Notes under the pieces: generated by a model | Database searches by the model: none | What the model saw: the letters and a program-made list of their open reading frames with translations, nothing else | Told to the model about the DNA's origin: nothing | Translations under genes and position numbers: made by a program | Shown: positions 54,784 through 64,000 of the stretch, in pieces | How positions within the stretch are numbered: the first letter of the stretch is position 1 | How the letters are laid out: every line of letters begins with the position of its first letter | NCBI GenBank assembly: GCA_963763085.1 | Contig: CAVXNB010000003.1 | Span: forward strand, 186,001 to 250,000 | DNA from: CAVXNB01 sp963763085 | Lineage (GTDB): Bacteria > Actinomycetota > Acidimicrobiia > Acidimicrobiales > Bog-793 | Length of the DNA stretch: 64,000 bases | Direction of reading: 5' to 3'

Positions 54784-55960
54784 TCAGTCCCACCACAGGT
54801 GGTGGTCGAGCACGCCCCGAGCGATGAGCCCGAGCTGCACCTGAGAGGTCCCCTCGACGATCGTCAGCTGGCGGGCGTCGCGGTACCAGAGCTCGGTCGG
54901 GTGGTCCTTCATGTAGCCCGCCGCGCCGAGCAGCTGTACGGCGAGCCCGGAGGCCTTCACCGCCACCTCCGACGCGTGGTACTTGGCCATCGACAGGTAC
55001 GCCACCCATTCCCGGCCGAACTTGCCCTGGTCCGCCAACCAGGCCGAGCGGTAGGTGAGCAATCTCGCCGCTTCGATCTCGACCGCGAGCTTGGCGATCT
55101 CCCATTGGATGCCTTGAAAGTCCGCGATGGTCCCGCCGAAGGCCTGACGCTGTTGCACGTACTCGACGGCGTACATGAGCGCCCCCTCCGCCAGGCCGAT
55201 GCCCCGGGCGGCGACGATGGGACGCATGGAGTTGAGCCCGAGCATGGCGAGGCGGAAGCCGCCGACTTCGCCGATCACGTTCTCCGCCGGCACGTGGACG
55301 TCGGAGAGGACGAGCTCGCCGGTGTCGACGCCGCGAACGCCCATCTTCCGGTCGATCGAACCGATCGAGACGCCTTCGGCGCTGCGGTCGACGATGAACG
55401 CCGTGATCGAGTCATGTCGCCGGCTCGACGGGTCGCCGGTCTTCGCGAACACGGTGTACCAGTCGGCCTGGACGACGCCGGACATCCAGCACTTCACACC
55501 GTTCAGCACCCAGCCGCCCTCGCTGTCGGGATCGGGCGTGGCCCGGGTCCGCATGCCCACGACGTCGCTGCCGGCTCCGGCCTCCGAGAGCCCGAACCCG
55601 GACCGGTGCGTCCCGGCCGCGATCCCCGGCAGGTACCGCTGCTTCTGCTCCTCCGAGCCGGCGATCATGACCGGCCCCGTCGGCAGCCGCGTCAGCAGCA
55701 GCATGAGGGCGCACGTGTTCGAGTACTTCGCCACTTCCTCGATCGCGAGCGTGAGGCCGAGGATGCCCGCCCCGCCGCCACCGTATTCCTCCGGTATGCA
55801 GAGCCCGAGCAGGCCGGCGTCCCGGTACGCCTCGAAGACGTCATCGGGATACAGGCCGGTCTCGTCGATCTCGCGTGCCCGGGGGCGGACCTTCTCGCGG
55901 GCGAGACGTCGCACCGAGTCGCGCAACGCGGTCGAATTCTTCGGAGAGGTCGAAATCCAC
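54784..55960 (-). CDS. Acyl-CoA dehydrogenase, frameshift near the start
   Basis: FAD enzyme oxidising acyl-CoA at the alpha-beta bond. From GTG 55960 the start VDFDLSEEFD belongs to one frame, while TALRDSVRRLAREKVRPRAREID and everything after belongs to another; one indel near 55937 joins them to about 390 residues. Landmarks: IPEEYGGGGAGILGLTLAIEEV, GFGLSEAGAGSDVVGM (FAD/substrate), WVLNGVKCWMSG, GVRGVDTGELVLSDVHVP, GGTIADFQGIQWEIA, and the catalytic Glu of TIVEGTSQVQLGLIAR. The frame extending to 56202 overlaps the WhiB gene and is spurious. Confidence 0.9.
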
Positions 55961-56011
55961 CCTGGGAGATTACTCGGACGGCTCAACGGCTCCCCGGCCG
56001 GGGAGCCGCGC

Positions 56012-56242
56012 TCAGGCGGACTTGCGGCGCTGGCGCACGATCCGGCGACGTTCGCGCTCGGTGAGCCCGCCCCACACGCCCTCGCGCTCGCGTGCTGCGA
56101 GCGCGTACTCGACGCAGGACTGGCGTACCACGCACGTGGCACAGATGGCCTTGGCCTCGTCCGCGGCCTCGTCAGAGACTGGGTAGAAGATGCCTGGGTC
56201 AATCCCTCGGCATGCGGCTCGCTGGCGCCAACTGGCAGTCAT
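56012..56242 (-). CDS. WhiB-family iron-sulfur regulator
   Basis: 76 residues. Cys11, Cys34, Cys37 and Cys43 (AACRGID; AICATC; RQSC) hold the [4Fe-4S] cluster; EREGVWGGLTERERRR has the family's GVWGG turn and the basic DNA-contact tail (RRIVRQRRKSA). It binds the major sigma factor region 4 and adjusts transcription in response to redox or gas signals. The class is restricted to actinobacteria and their phages, useful for placing the organism. Divergent from glpD by 399 bases; downstream lies the acyl-CoA dehydrogenase gene. Confidence 0.95.
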   Translation of the reverse strand: MTASWRQRAACRGIDPGIFYPVSDEAADEAKAICATCVVRQSCVEYALAAREREGVWGGLTERERRRIVRQRRKSA

Positions 56243-56486
56243 TCCCGGTTCACTTTCGTCGTCAGTCGATCGGGAGCGGCGAGTTGCCGCGCACGACCGA
56301 CGTGCAGAAGACCGGCCGGCGGCAACGACGCTTGTACCACACGCCGGGGGGTTCGGCGACCGGATTCTCGATTATGGAGGATCGTCACGAAACTGTCAAC
56401 GAGTTCGCACACGATTGCCGGTCGATCATTCACGTCCGGAGGTGCGCTAACCGTCCTTCCAATCTTCGGCTAACGAGGCCTTGGTC

Positions 56487-56517
56487 TTGACAGGCAAATT
56501 TGTCGCGTAGCGGTAAT
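56487..56517 (+). promoter_or_regulatory. Possible promoter for glpD
   Basis: TTGACA (56487-56492) and GGTAAT (56512-56517) with a 19-base spacer, 125 bases before ATG 56642, within an otherwise gene-free 399-base divergent region. The spacer is longer than ideal, so this is tentative. No other feature was recognised between 56243 and 56641. Confidence 0.35.
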
Positions 56518-56641
56518 TCGGTTGTTCGGCCGCGATCCGGGCCGGCTCCTCGACGAAGCGGCGACGCAGCGCGCCGTCGAGCTGCACCGGTATGCCCGGC
56601 CTCGGCACCGGTTTGTGGAAGGCTGTCGAACCGGAGCTTTG

Positions 56642-58402
56642 ATGAGACGCCCTGCGACCATGTTCGATCGGCAGGTCGCTCTGGCGAGGTTGGCCGAGGA
56701 GACGTTCGACCTCGTCGTCGTCGGCGGCGGGATCACCGGAACGGGCGTCGCGCTCGACGCCGCCAGTCGGGGGCTCCGGACGGCGTTGGTCGAGCGCGGC
56801 GACTTCGCTTCTGGCACATCGTCCAAGTCATCAAAGCTGGTGCACGGCGGCCTTCGCTACCTCCAGCAGAAGGAGTTCGGTCTCGTCCGGGAGAATCTCA
56901 CCGAGCGGCGCCTGCTGCTCCAGAACGCGCCGCATCTAGTCGAACCGCTGACGTTTCTCGTCCCGTTGTTCGGAAAGGGCGGGGTAGTCGACAAAGCCGT
57001 CGCCCGCGGGTACTCGACGGCGCTTTGGATGTACGACCTCGCCGGAGGCTGGCGCATCGGCAGACGCCACCGCCGGATCACCGCAGACGAGATCTCCTCC
57101 CACTTCCCCACGCTGCGAACCGACAGCCTCGTCGCCGGCTTCCTCTACTACGACGCCCGCACCGACGACGCTCGGCTGACGCTCGCCATCCTGCGGACCG
57201 CGGTACTCGAGCACGGGGCCGTGGCGGCGAACTACGCGCCGGCGGTCGGCTTCGTGCACGACGAGCGCGGGCACGTCGCCGGCGTCCGCGTCGCGCCCGT
57301 CGACGAGCCACGCTCCGGCGCCTGGCTGGCGCAACCACAGCCGTCGCCGACGGAGCAGACCGCAGATGCCTTCGAAATCCGTGCGAAGGTCGTCGTGAAC
57401 GCGACCGGCGTCTGGGCCGACGAGCTCCGCCGGCTCGACGACCCTGCCTTCCGGACCTCCCTGCGGCCGGCCAAGGGCATCCATCTCACGGTCCCGAACA
57501 ACAAGCTGCCGTGCGACCTCGCCGCGGTCCTGCCGGTCCCCAAAGACCGCCGCTCCATCTTCGTCATACCGTGGGACGAGCACACGTACCTCGGCACCAC
57601 GGACACCGATTACGACGGACCACTGGACGATCCGCAAGTCGAGCCGGAGGACGTCGCCTACGTCCTGGGCGCCGTCAACGCGGCGGTCTCGAAGCCACTC
57701 ACACCCGAGGACGTCACCGCGACGTGGGCCGGCCTTCGCCCGCTGCTCGCCGCGACCGACGCACACGGCCACGCACCCAGCGCCCGAACGTCCGACCTTT
57801 CCCGGCGACACCAGGTCCAGCGGTCGGCGTCCGGCCTCATCTCGATCACCGGCGGCAAGCTCACGACCTACCGCAAGATGGCGGCCGACACCGTCGACGC
57901 CGTCCAGCGCGAGCTCGGCTCGGCGCCGGGGCCGTGCCTCACCAAGCACCTTCGCCTTCGCGGATCGGAGGGCGTCAGCGCCCTCGGGGCCCGGGACCTC
58001 GCCAAGGAGCTGGGTGTCGAGCCCGAGATGCTGGACCGGCTCGAGCGGCGTTACGGCGGAGAAGCCTCGGCGGTGCTCGGACTCATCGTCGACCGGCCGG
58101 GGCTTCGCGCCCGGATCGTCCCAGACATCCCCCACCTCGAGGCCGAGGTCGTATACGCCGCCCGCTACGAGATGGCCGCCTGCGTGGAGGACGTCCTCTC
58201 ACGCCGGACGCGGGCCCTCCTGCTCGACGCCCGCTCGGCGGCCGCCGCGGCCGGTCGCACCGCGGAACTGCTCGCGATCGAGCTCGGCTGGGATGCCGCC
58301 CGAACGGCTGATGAGATCGCGAGGTTCGCCGACATCGAAAAGCACGACCTTGCCGCCACCGTGCCCGAGGTGTCGCCGCCCTCGCGGGCGCCGGAGGGCT
58401 GA
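56642..58402 (+). CDS. glpD: Aerobic glycerol-3-phosphate dehydrogenase
   Basis: 586 residues from ATG 56642; MFDRQVALARLAEETFDLVVVGGGITGTGVALDAASRGL is the typical start with the FAD-binding GxGxxG, so the longer frame from 56522 is not used. Then FASGTSSKSSKLVHGGLRYLQQ, LVPLFGKGG, FLYYDARTDDARLT, VVNATGVWADELR, LRPAKGIHLTVP and WDEHTYLGTTDTDYDG. The C-terminal part holds ISITGGKLTTYRKMAADTVDAV and a helical domain. Oxidises glycerol 3-phosphate to dihydroxyacetone phosphate and passes electrons to quinone. Five bases upstream of the next gene. Confidence 0.95.
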   Translation: MRRPATMFDRQVALARLAEETFDLVVVGGGITGTGVALDAASRGLRTALVERGDFASGTSSKSSKLVHGGLRYLQQKEFGLVRENLTERRLLLQNAPHLVEPLTFLVPLFGKGGVVDKAVARGYSTALWMYDLAGGWRIGRRHRRITADEISSHFPTLRTDSLVAGFLYYDARTDDARLTLAILRTAVLEHGAVAANYAPAVGFVHDERGHVAGVRVAPVDEPRSGAWLAQPQPSPTEQTADAFEIRAKVVVNATGVWADELRRLDDPAFRTSLRPAKGIHLTVPNNKLPCDLAAVLPVPKDRRSIFVIPWDEHTYLGTTDTDYDGPLDDPQVEPEDVAYVLGAVNAAVSKPLTPEDVTATWAGLRPLLAATDAHGHAPSARTSDLSRRHQVQRSASGLISITGGKLTTYRKMAADTVDAVQRELGSAPGPCLTKHLRLRGSEGVSALGARDLAKELGVEPEMLDRLERRYGGEASAVLGLIVDRPGLRARIVPDIPHLEAEVVYAARYEMAACVEDVLSRRTRALLLDARSAAAAAGRTAELLAIELGWDAARTADEIARFADIEKHDLAATVPEVSPPSRAPEG

Positions 58403-58407
58403 GCACG

Positions 58408-59943
58408 GTGGGCGGGGGGCGTGGGGCGCCGGTACCACCGATCGAGTTTCCCGTCGGGGCCGGGGAGCTTCGTGAGCGATTCGGCGGCGAGCGGGTGCCG
58501 ATGGAAGAACGTTTCCTGGAGCGCCTCGCCGCAACCTGCGCGGTCCTCGACTTCTCCCCCGGCTCGTTGGCCGAGTCGGGCCGCGACTGGTGGCCCATCT
58601 CGCTCAGATGGGCATTGTCGGGCTCGGTGCCCGCCCGGCCGGGTGTCGTCGTTCGGCCGGCTGACACCGCCGAAGTGGCCGGCGTGCTCCGCTGCTGCAA
58701 CGAGTTCGGCATCCCGGTCACCGCCACCGGGGGGCGCAGCGGAGTCTGCGGCGGCGCGATCCCGGTCTTCGGCGGCGTGAGCCTCGACTGCTGCGCGCTA
58801 CATGGCGTCCGGGGGGTCCACCGGGACGGCTCACTCGTCGATGTCGGGGCGGGCACGTTCGGCGACGATCTCGAGCGGGAGCTTCGCTCAGAGCACGGGA
58901 TCACGATCGGTCACTGGCCCCAGTCCGTCGAGCTTGCGACGGTCGGGGGATGGATCGCCTGCCGTGGTGCCGGCCAGTACTCGACGCGCTACGGAAAGAT
59001 CGAGGACATCGTCGCCGGCCTCGAGGTCGTCCTCGCTGACGGGACGGTCGTGCAGACGGGCTCGCTCGCCGGCCACGGAGCCGGGCCACGCTCGGCCATG
59101 GGACCCGACCTGACCGGCCTCTTTGTCGGCAGCGAGGGGACGCTCGGCGTGGTCACCGCAGCCAGCTTGCGAGCCCACCGGGTGGCGCCGGCGGAGCGTC
59201 GAGCGGCGTGGGCCTTCCCGAGCTTCGCCGAGGGGCTCGACGCCCTCCGTCGAACACTGCGGCGAGGCGCCACGCCGGCAGTCGTGCGTCTGTACGACAC
59301 CATCGAGTCGAAACGGCACTTCGACGTTCCAGACCGCCACATCCTCATCGCCCTCGACGAGGGGGACGAGGTCATGGTGGACGCAACGATGCGGGTGCTG
59401 GCCGAGGAGTGCCGCGAGGGCGAGCCGCTCGACGCCGGGCTCGTCGAGCGGTGGTTCGCCAACCGCAACGACGTTTCAGCCCTGGGGTCGGTCACCCGGG
59501 CCGGCATCGTCGTCGACACGATCGAGATAGCGGCCCCCTGGACCGTGCTCCCGAGAATCTACGACGACGCGCTGGCCGCGCTCTCGGAGACGCCCGGGAT
59601 CCTCGCCGCCTCGGCGCACGAGTCGCACGCCTACCTCGACGGGGCCTGCCTCTACTTCACTTTCGCCGGCCTCGGCTCGGACCCGCGCGACGACGCCTGG
59701 GCCGAGGCTTTCTACCGCCGATGCTGGCGAGCCGTGCTCGGCGTCACCTTGGAGCAGGGCGGATCGATCAGCCACCACCACGGGATCGGGTTGGTGCGCG
59801 GCCCCTACCTCGCGGAAGCGCTCGGGTCAGGCTTCGGCGTGCTCACGAGCCTGAAGACTGCGCTCGATCCCCGGGGTATCTTGAACCCGGGCAAGCTCGG
59901 CATTCCCTCTCCGTTCGGTCCCTCGCCTTGGTCGGGCGAATGA
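58408..59943 (+). CDS. FAD-linked oxidase, alkylglycerone-phosphate synthase-like
   Basis: 511 residues from GTG 58408. VAO/PCMH fold: RPADTAEVAGVLRCCNEFGIPVTATGGRSGVCGG (FAD-binding), GTFGDDLERELRSEHGITIGHWPQS, VGGWIACRGAGQYSTRYGKIEDIV (PATVGG/WIATRxAGQxS type), LFVGSEGTLGVVTAA, and SISHHHGIGLVRGPYL. The SxGHxPQS, CRxAGQxSxxYGKIED and HHHGxG blocks are those of alkyldihydroxyacetonephosphate synthase, which makes ether lipids from acyl-DHAP. It starts five bases after glpD, which makes DHAP. In bacteria many members have no proven substrate, so ether lipid synthesis is an inference. Confidence 0.85.
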   Translation: MGGGRGAPVPPIEFPVGAGELRERFGGERVPMEERFLERLAATCAVLDFSPGSLAESGRDWWPISLRWALSGSVPARPGVVVRPADTAEVAGVLRCCNEFGIPVTATGGRSGVCGGAIPVFGGVSLDCCALHGVRGVHRDGSLVDVGAGTFGDDLERELRSEHGITIGHWPQSVELATVGGWIACRGAGQYSTRYGKIEDIVAGLEVVLADGTVVQTGSLAGHGAGPRSAMGPDLTGLFVGSEGTLGVVTAASLRAHRVAPAERRAAWAFPSFAEGLDALRRTLRRGATPAVVRLYDTIESKRHFDVPDRHILIALDEGDEVMVDATMRVLAEECREGEPLDAGLVERWFANRNDVSALGSVTRAGIVVDTIEIAAPWTVLPRIYDDALAALSETPGILAASAHESHAYLDGACLYFTFAGLGSDPRDDAWAEAFYRRCWRAVLGVTLEQGGSISHHHGIGLVRGPYLAEALGSGFGVLTSLKTALDPRGILNPGKLGIPSPFGPSPWSGE

Positions 59944-60022
59944 CCGCGGGTGGCGTTCTGGACCGATGTGAAAAGGAGATGCCTAAAGTGCCGGTACGCT
60001 CGCTCTGCGTGAGGGACGGCTC

Positions 60023-61006
60023 GTGACGACCGAGGACCTGGTGAGGGAAGCCACGGTGGACGCGTCGTTCGACGACGCCCTCGAACTGGCCGCATCCCTA
60101 CAGGTGAACCTGAGCGCCGTCGTGCTCGGCACGCCGGGTGCCGTCGTGGCAGCCACGACCGCGGTCCTCGCCGCGGGCAACCTGCTCATCGAAGACGTAC
60201 CCGGCGTCGGCAAGACGATGCTCGCGAAGGCGATCGCGGTCTCGATCGGCACGCGGCTGGCGCGCATCCAGGGCAACCCCGACCTGCTGCCGTCGGACAT
60301 CACCGGCGTCTCGGTCTACTCGGCATCTTCGGATGCCTGGGAGTTCCGGGCCGGTCCGGTCTTCGCTCACGTCGTGCTTTTCGACGAGCTGAACCGAACG
60401 CCCCCGCGCAGTCAGGCAGCCCTGCTCGAGGCCATGGAGGAGCGGCAGGTCTCCGTCGACGGCGAGTCGTGGCCGTTGCCCGAACCGCATCTCGTGCTGG
60501 CGACCCAGAACCCGATCGATCAGGCCGGAACGTTCCCGCTCGTCGAGAGCCAGATGGACCGCTTCCTTCTGGCGACGCGTCTCGGCTATCCGGACGAGGC
60601 CACCGAGACGAAGCTGGCGCTGGCACATGGAGCACAGCCCTCGCTCTCCTCGCTCACGCCCGTATGCACACCCGCGGGGCTGGCGTCGGCACAGGCTGCA
60701 GTCGCCGCGGTTCCCGTCGCACCCACCGTCGCCGGCTACGCCGTCGCCATCGTCCGGGCGAGCCGGGACGATCCCCTCATCCGCCTCGGCGCCAGCCCAC
60801 GGGCCACGATCGGACTCCTCGCGGCCGCCCGGGCCCGTGCGGTCATCGAAGGCCGGAGCTTCGTGCTACCTGACGACGTCAAGGCCGTCGCCGTCAGCGT
60901 TCTCGCTCACCGGCTCGTCACCGATGCCGGACCCGTCGGCGCGTTCGAGGCTGGTATCGCAGCGGTGCAGGCGATTCTCGAGCGAGTCCCGTCGCCAAGG
61001 CCGTGA
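60023..61006 (+). CDS. MoxR-family AAA+ ATPase
   Basis: 327 residues from GTG 60023. Walker A EDVPGVGKTMLAKA, GNPDLLPSDITGVSVY (pore/substrate region), Walker B VVLFDELNRTPPRSQAALLEAMEERQVSVDG, sensor 1 VLATQNPIDQAGTFPLVESQMDRF, and the lid with PDDVKAVAVSVLAHRL. A chaperone-like ATPase that matures or inserts metals/peptides into partner proteins. Its stop overlaps the DUF58 GTG (GTGA), the standard MoxR-DUF58-transglutaminase operon. Confidence 0.93.
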   Translation: MTTEDLVREATVDASFDDALELAASLQVNLSAVVLGTPGAVVAATTAVLAAGNLLIEDVPGVGKTMLAKAIAVSIGTRLARIQGNPDLLPSDITGVSVYSASSDAWEFRAGPVFAHVVLFDELNRTPPRSQAALLEAMEERQVSVDGESWPLPEPHLVLATQNPIDQAGTFPLVESQMDRFLLATRLGYPDEATETKLALAHGAQPSLSSLTPVCTPAGLASAQAAVAAVPVAPTVAGYAVAIVRASRDDPLIRLGASPRATIGLLAAARARAVIEGRSFVLPDDVKAVAVSVLAHRLVTDAGPVGAFEAGIAAVQAILERVPSPRP

Positions 61007-61962
61007 CCGAACGGCGTTCGCGCTCGGACGTTACGGCCACGAGCCGTGCCCGTACCCGCAAGAAACGAAGGCCGACTCGTCACGTTCGCAGCCTTGCCTT
61101 GCCAGAACGGGCCTTCGGCCCGGTCGCCGGCACGATCCTGCTCTTGTTCGTCTGGACCGGGGTGGCGCACGCGAGCGGGTCGGGCTGGGTGCAGGCGGTC
61201 GGGTCGGTCGTCGCGGGACTTCTGCTGCTCGGCCTGGTCGCGCCCGCCTTCGCAGCGCCCGGGCTGACCGTCATCTGTGAGCGGTCCCCCTCGGACACCT
61301 CGACCGGGTCGCCGGTGCTGGTCGACCTCGTCGGGAACCGGTCGATGCGCGTCACGCCAAGGTCGGTCGGGGGCGCGCCGCTCCTCTTGACGCGGCGTAT
61401 CCCGGGCCAGCTCGTGATCGTGCCGAACCGCCGTGGTGTGATCACCTCGATCACCGTTCGCGTCGCGACCGCGGCCCCCTTCGGTCTGCTCTGGTGGTCG
61501 CGCGACCAGGTCGTCGAACTCCCCCGTCCCCTGTACGTCGCGCCGCATCCGCGCGAACGGGGCGCCGGCGCGTTCGAGGCAGTCTCGCTCGAGGAGGGCC
61601 ACCTGCCGCCGCGGCCGGCGGTCACCGGAGACCTGCGGGGCGTTCGACCGTACGAGCACGGCGACGGCCGCCGTCGCGTGCACTGGAGTGCGAGCGCCCA
61701 CACCGGCGGCATCATGGTCCGCGAGTCAGAGACGCGGACCGACGACCCGATTCGGATCGTCGTCGACCTGCCGATGGACCTCGACGCCGCAGACCGCGTC
61801 GCCGAGGAGGCGATGGGCGCCGCCGTCGCGCAGTTGAGCGCCGGCCGCCGTGTCCTGCTGGAGACGAGCGAGGTCACCGGCAGGGTGCTCGCGCCCGTGA
61901 GCGACCGTCTGGCAGCCGGGCGGCGCCTCGCGCGATCAGTGGCTGCGGTCTATGAACGTTAG
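61003..61962 (+). CDS. DUF58 family protein
   Basis: 319 residues from GTG 61003. Two hydrophobic segments at ~38-75, then the DUF58 module: GDLRGVRPYEHGDGRRRVHWSASAHTG and the following MVRESETRTDDPIRIVVD, a von Willebrand A-like fold. Family members work with MoxR ATPases; the function is unproven, likely envelope-linked. Its end overlaps the next ATG by eleven bases. Confidence 0.9.
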   Translation: MTERRSRSDVTATSRARTRKKRRPTRHVRSLALPERAFGPVAGTILLLFVWTGVAHASGSGWVQAVGSVVAGLLLLGLVAPAFAAPGLTVICERSPSDTSTGSPVLVDLVGNRSMRVTPRSVGGAPLLLTRRIPGQLVIVPNRRGVITSITVRVATAAPFGLLWWSRDQVVELPRPLYVAPHPRERGAGAFEAVSLEEGHLPPRPAVTGDLRGVRPYEHGDGRRRVHWSASAHTGGIMVRESETRTDDPIRIVVDLPMDLDAADRVAEEAMGAAVAQLSAGRRVLLETSEVTGRVLAPVSDRLAAGRRLARSVAAVYER

Positions 61963-64000
61963 GCCGGCCCGCGTTCGGAGCACGGCCGATCGCAGAGTGG
62001 CCGGCGACCGGCGGGGAGCCATCGACCGCAGAGTGGCCCCTGACCGGAAGGGCATCGGCTTCATCGAGATGGTGAGGCGGGCGAACATCCCGCCGGCGCC
62101 GGAGCACTCGATCACGTTTCGGATCGCGACGGCGATCGCGGTCCTGACCGGCATCCTCGCCTGCGCCGCCGTCGGGGAGCTCTCGCTCTTCACTGCCGTG
62201 CTCGCGTGCGCCGGGACCTTGGTCGGCATGGTGTTCTCCTACGTGACGCACAACAAACCCTGGCAGTGGGTGAAGCTGCTGCTGGCGGTCGCCGTGCTCG
62301 GCGTCTTTGCCTCCTTCGTGCTGCAGATCGTCGGCGCCGCCCACGCCGGCCAGCTGAGCTCGATCGAGGTCCCGCTCGCCGGGCTGTTCACCTGGGTCCA
62401 GGTCATCCATGCCTTCGACGTGCCGGCCCGGCGGGACCTGCTGTTCTCGCTCGCCGCCGCGGGCGCGCTGCTGACTGTGGCGGCCGCACAGGCGGTCTCC
62501 GTCGATTTCCTGGGCTACGTGGCGGTGTGGCTCGGCGCCTGCCTCGTCGGGCTCGGCTGCTCGTGGCGTTCGATGACCGGCGGCGCCGGCCCGCTCGCGT
62601 TGGGCTCGATCGCGATCACCGGGATCGTGGTGGTGCTGCTCGGCGCGGGTTTCCTGATCTTCCTGCCAGCCCCCCGAGCGGCCCAGTCGATCACCCTTCC
62701 ATCCTCGCTCACCTCATACCTGCCGCTCGCCAATCCCGGCGGCATCACCGGGAGCGGGTCGCAGGCGACCGAGCCGGCCCAGGCGGGAAGGTCGAGCGGG
62801 AGGACCGGCGTCGGCGGCTACCTCGGCTTCGCCAGCCAACTCGACACGGCCACGCGCGGCGCCCTCGGCAACCAGGTCGTGATGCGCGTCCGGGCGGACA
62901 GGCCGGGCTACTTCCTCGGCATGACTTTCGACACCTGGACCGGCCAGAACTGGGAGCGCTCCCGGGCCACCAGCAAAATCACGACGCTGCGCTCAGGTTC
63001 ACCCTTCGACGTCAGTACGGCGTTCAGCCAGCTCGCCCAACCCAACCAGGCGAGCGAAGGCCCGCCGAACCTGCTCGGCCCGGGCGCGCTCGCTTTTGCC
63101 TTCCAGCCGGCCAACGTCCAGACGTTCTATGTCGACCAGCCCCTGGCGAACTTGTTGTTCGCGACATCGGAGCCGACGGAGGTCTACTTTCCCGAGCATT
63201 CGCTCATCGTCGGAGCCGACGGCTCCATGCGGTCCACGATTGCCATGACGCCCGGGACGGTGTACACGGTCATCTCGGCCGACAGCGAGGAGCCGCCGAG
63301 CGTGCTGGCGAAGATCCAGCCAGAAGGAGGAAAGGTCCCGCAGTTCCTCCAGCCGGATCTCGACCTCCCGACCCCGTACCAGCGGGTCTCGACTCTCGCC
63401 CACCAGATCGTCAAGGCGGCCGGAGCTCAGACGACCTATGCGCAGGTGACCGCGCTCGAGGCATGGATGAGCCGCCATGTGAAGTACTCCACCGACATCC
63501 CGCCGCTCCTGCCGGGACAGGACGCCGTCGACCAGTTCCTGTTCGGCTCCCGAGTCGGCTACTGCGAGCAGATCTCGACCTCGCTCGCCGTCATGCTGCG
63601 CACGCTCGGCGTGCCGGCACGCGAGGCGATCGGCTACGTGCCCGGTCCATTCGACCCGCTGAGTGACCTGTATGAGATTCAGGCAAAGGACGCGCACGCC
63701 TGGGTTCAGGTGTGGTTCCCGAATGCGGGCTGGCAGAACTTCGATCCGACCGCGCAGGTCCCTCTGGCGCCGCCCGACCCCGGCGCGGTGCTGCTCTCCG
63801 ACGTCGGGCACGCCATCGCCGGCCTGCCCTGGGTGCCACTCGGCGCCTTCCTAGGGGCGTTCGCAGCCGTCGGGTTCGTGACCCTCGAGCGGCGCCGGCG
63901 CCGGCTGCGGCCAACGGGGTGGATCGGACAAGTCACCGCGGAGCTCGAACGACGGGGCGCGGCCGCCGGCGTGAGGCGGCGGCCGGCCGAGACGCTCGGC
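61952..64000 (+). CDS. Transglutaminase-like membrane protein (TgpA/DUF3488 type), 3' end outside
   Basis: ATG 61952; open to the right edge (683 residues seen). Basic start, six hydrophobic segments at about residues 50-250 (FRIATAIAVLTGILACAAVG; KLLLAVAVLGVFASFVLQIVG; GSIAITGIVVVLLGAGFLIFLPA), an external domain, then the transglutaminase core with Cys in SRVGYCEQISTSLAVMLRTLGVPAREA, His in DAHAWVQVWFPNAGWQNFD and Asp in FDPT: complete catalytic triad. A last helix (VPLGAFLGAFAAVGFVTL) and a basic cytosolic tail end the visible part. Third gene of the MoxR operon; probably a periplasmic-side protease or cross-linking enzyme. Confidence 0.92.
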   Translation, partial: MNVRPARVRSTADRRVAGDRRGAIDRRVAPDRKGIGFIEMVRRANIPPAPEHSITFRIATAIAVLTGILACAAVGELSLFTAVLACAGTLVGMVFSYVTHNKPWQWVKLLLAVAVLGVFASFVLQIVGAAHAGQLSSIEVPLAGLFTWVQVIHAFDVPARRDLLFSLAAAGALLTVAAAQAVSVDFLGYVAVWLGACLVGLGCSWRSMTGGAGPLALGSIAITGIVVVLLGAGFLIFLPAPRAAQSITLPSSLTSYLPLANPGGITGSGSQATEPAQAGRSSGRTGVGGYLGFASQLDTATRGALGNQVVMRVRADRPGYFLGMTFDTWTGQNWERSRATSKITTLRSGSPFDVSTAFSQLAQPNQASEGPPNLLGPGALAFAFQPANVQTFYVDQPLANLLFATSEPTEVYFPEHSLIVGADGSMRSTIAMTPGTVYTVISADSEEPPSVLAKIQPEGGKVPQFLQPDLDLPTPYQRVSTLAHQIVKAAGAQTTYAQVTALEAWMSRHVKYSTDIPPLLPGQDAVDQFLFGSRVGYCEQISTSLAVMLRTLGVPAREAIGYVPGPFDPLSDLYEIQAKDAHAWVQVWFPNAGWQNFDPTAQVPLAPPDPGAVLLSDVGHAIAGLPWVPLGAFLGAFAAVGFVTLERRRRRLRPTGWIGQVTAELERRGAAAGVRRRPAETLG

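Overview
The window is GC-rich (most genes run near 65-70% G+C) and carries actinobacterial marker genes: a WhiB regulator, a MoxR-DUF58-transglutaminase operon, a LytR-CpsA-Psr protein, a DUF3048 protein, and CaiB-type CoA transferase and acyl-CoA dehydrogenase genes. I read it as Actinomycetota, possibly Acidimicrobiia-like; the class is a guess.

Left part (1-10,030): a nucleobase/purine catabolism neighbourhood. On the minus strand lie an aspartate-transcarbamoylase-like enzyme, carbamate kinase and a [2Fe-2S]-molybdopterin dehydrogenase fusion (cut by the left edge). Around them are a D-aminoacylase-type amidohydrolase, an 8-oxoguanine-deaminase-like enzyme, an NCS1 permease, an unassigned fold-II PLP enzyme and a cupin. 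The set resembles the E. coli xdh/yge/yqe/ssnA purine genes in function, not in exact orthology. A plausible flow is uptake, deamination/oxidation, ring opening, carbamoyl phosphate, then ATP via carbamate kinase.

10,100-14,000: a tightly coupled unknown-thioesterase-CoA transferase operon and a DUF3048 protein. 14,050-20,470: a polyamine/GABA catabolism block (aldehyde dehydrogenase, FAD amine oxidoreductase, two class III aminotransferases, an Lrp/AsnC regulator with a visible promoter and operator). 20,500-28,550: UppP, glutathione peroxidase, ArfB-like hydrolase, a GGDEF-EAL protein and small envelope proteins. 28,600-34,170: accessory small genes, including a TetR regulator with a perfect operator and its NmrA-like neighbour.

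34,471-about 49,900: an island-like segment. It starts at a tRNA-Val gene beside an integrase C-terminal fragment, has lower G+C, and is full of small exported proteins. Its core is a minus-strand run (44,467 to 40,239) holding two interleaved paralogue families, one with a single N-terminal membrane anchor and one of lipoproteins, next to a serine recombinase and duplicated small ORFs. It ends in an AT-rich gene-free stretch.

49,987-64,000: core-like genes again: a large membrane protein, an LCP ligase, TrpD, acyl-CoA dehydrogenase, WhiB, GlpD with an alkylglycerone-phosphate-synthase-like oxidase, and MoxR-DUF58-transglutaminase (open at the right edge).

A striking feature of the whole window is the number of genes that read as complete proteins only if one base is added or removed (near 125, 1772, 6414, 11833, 31058, 39880, 43602, 46530, 53552, 55937, and several in two degenerate island genes). 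Such regular single lesions, many in conserved enzymes, point to uncorrected sequencing indels more than to decay, except in the island paralogues, where decay is credible.
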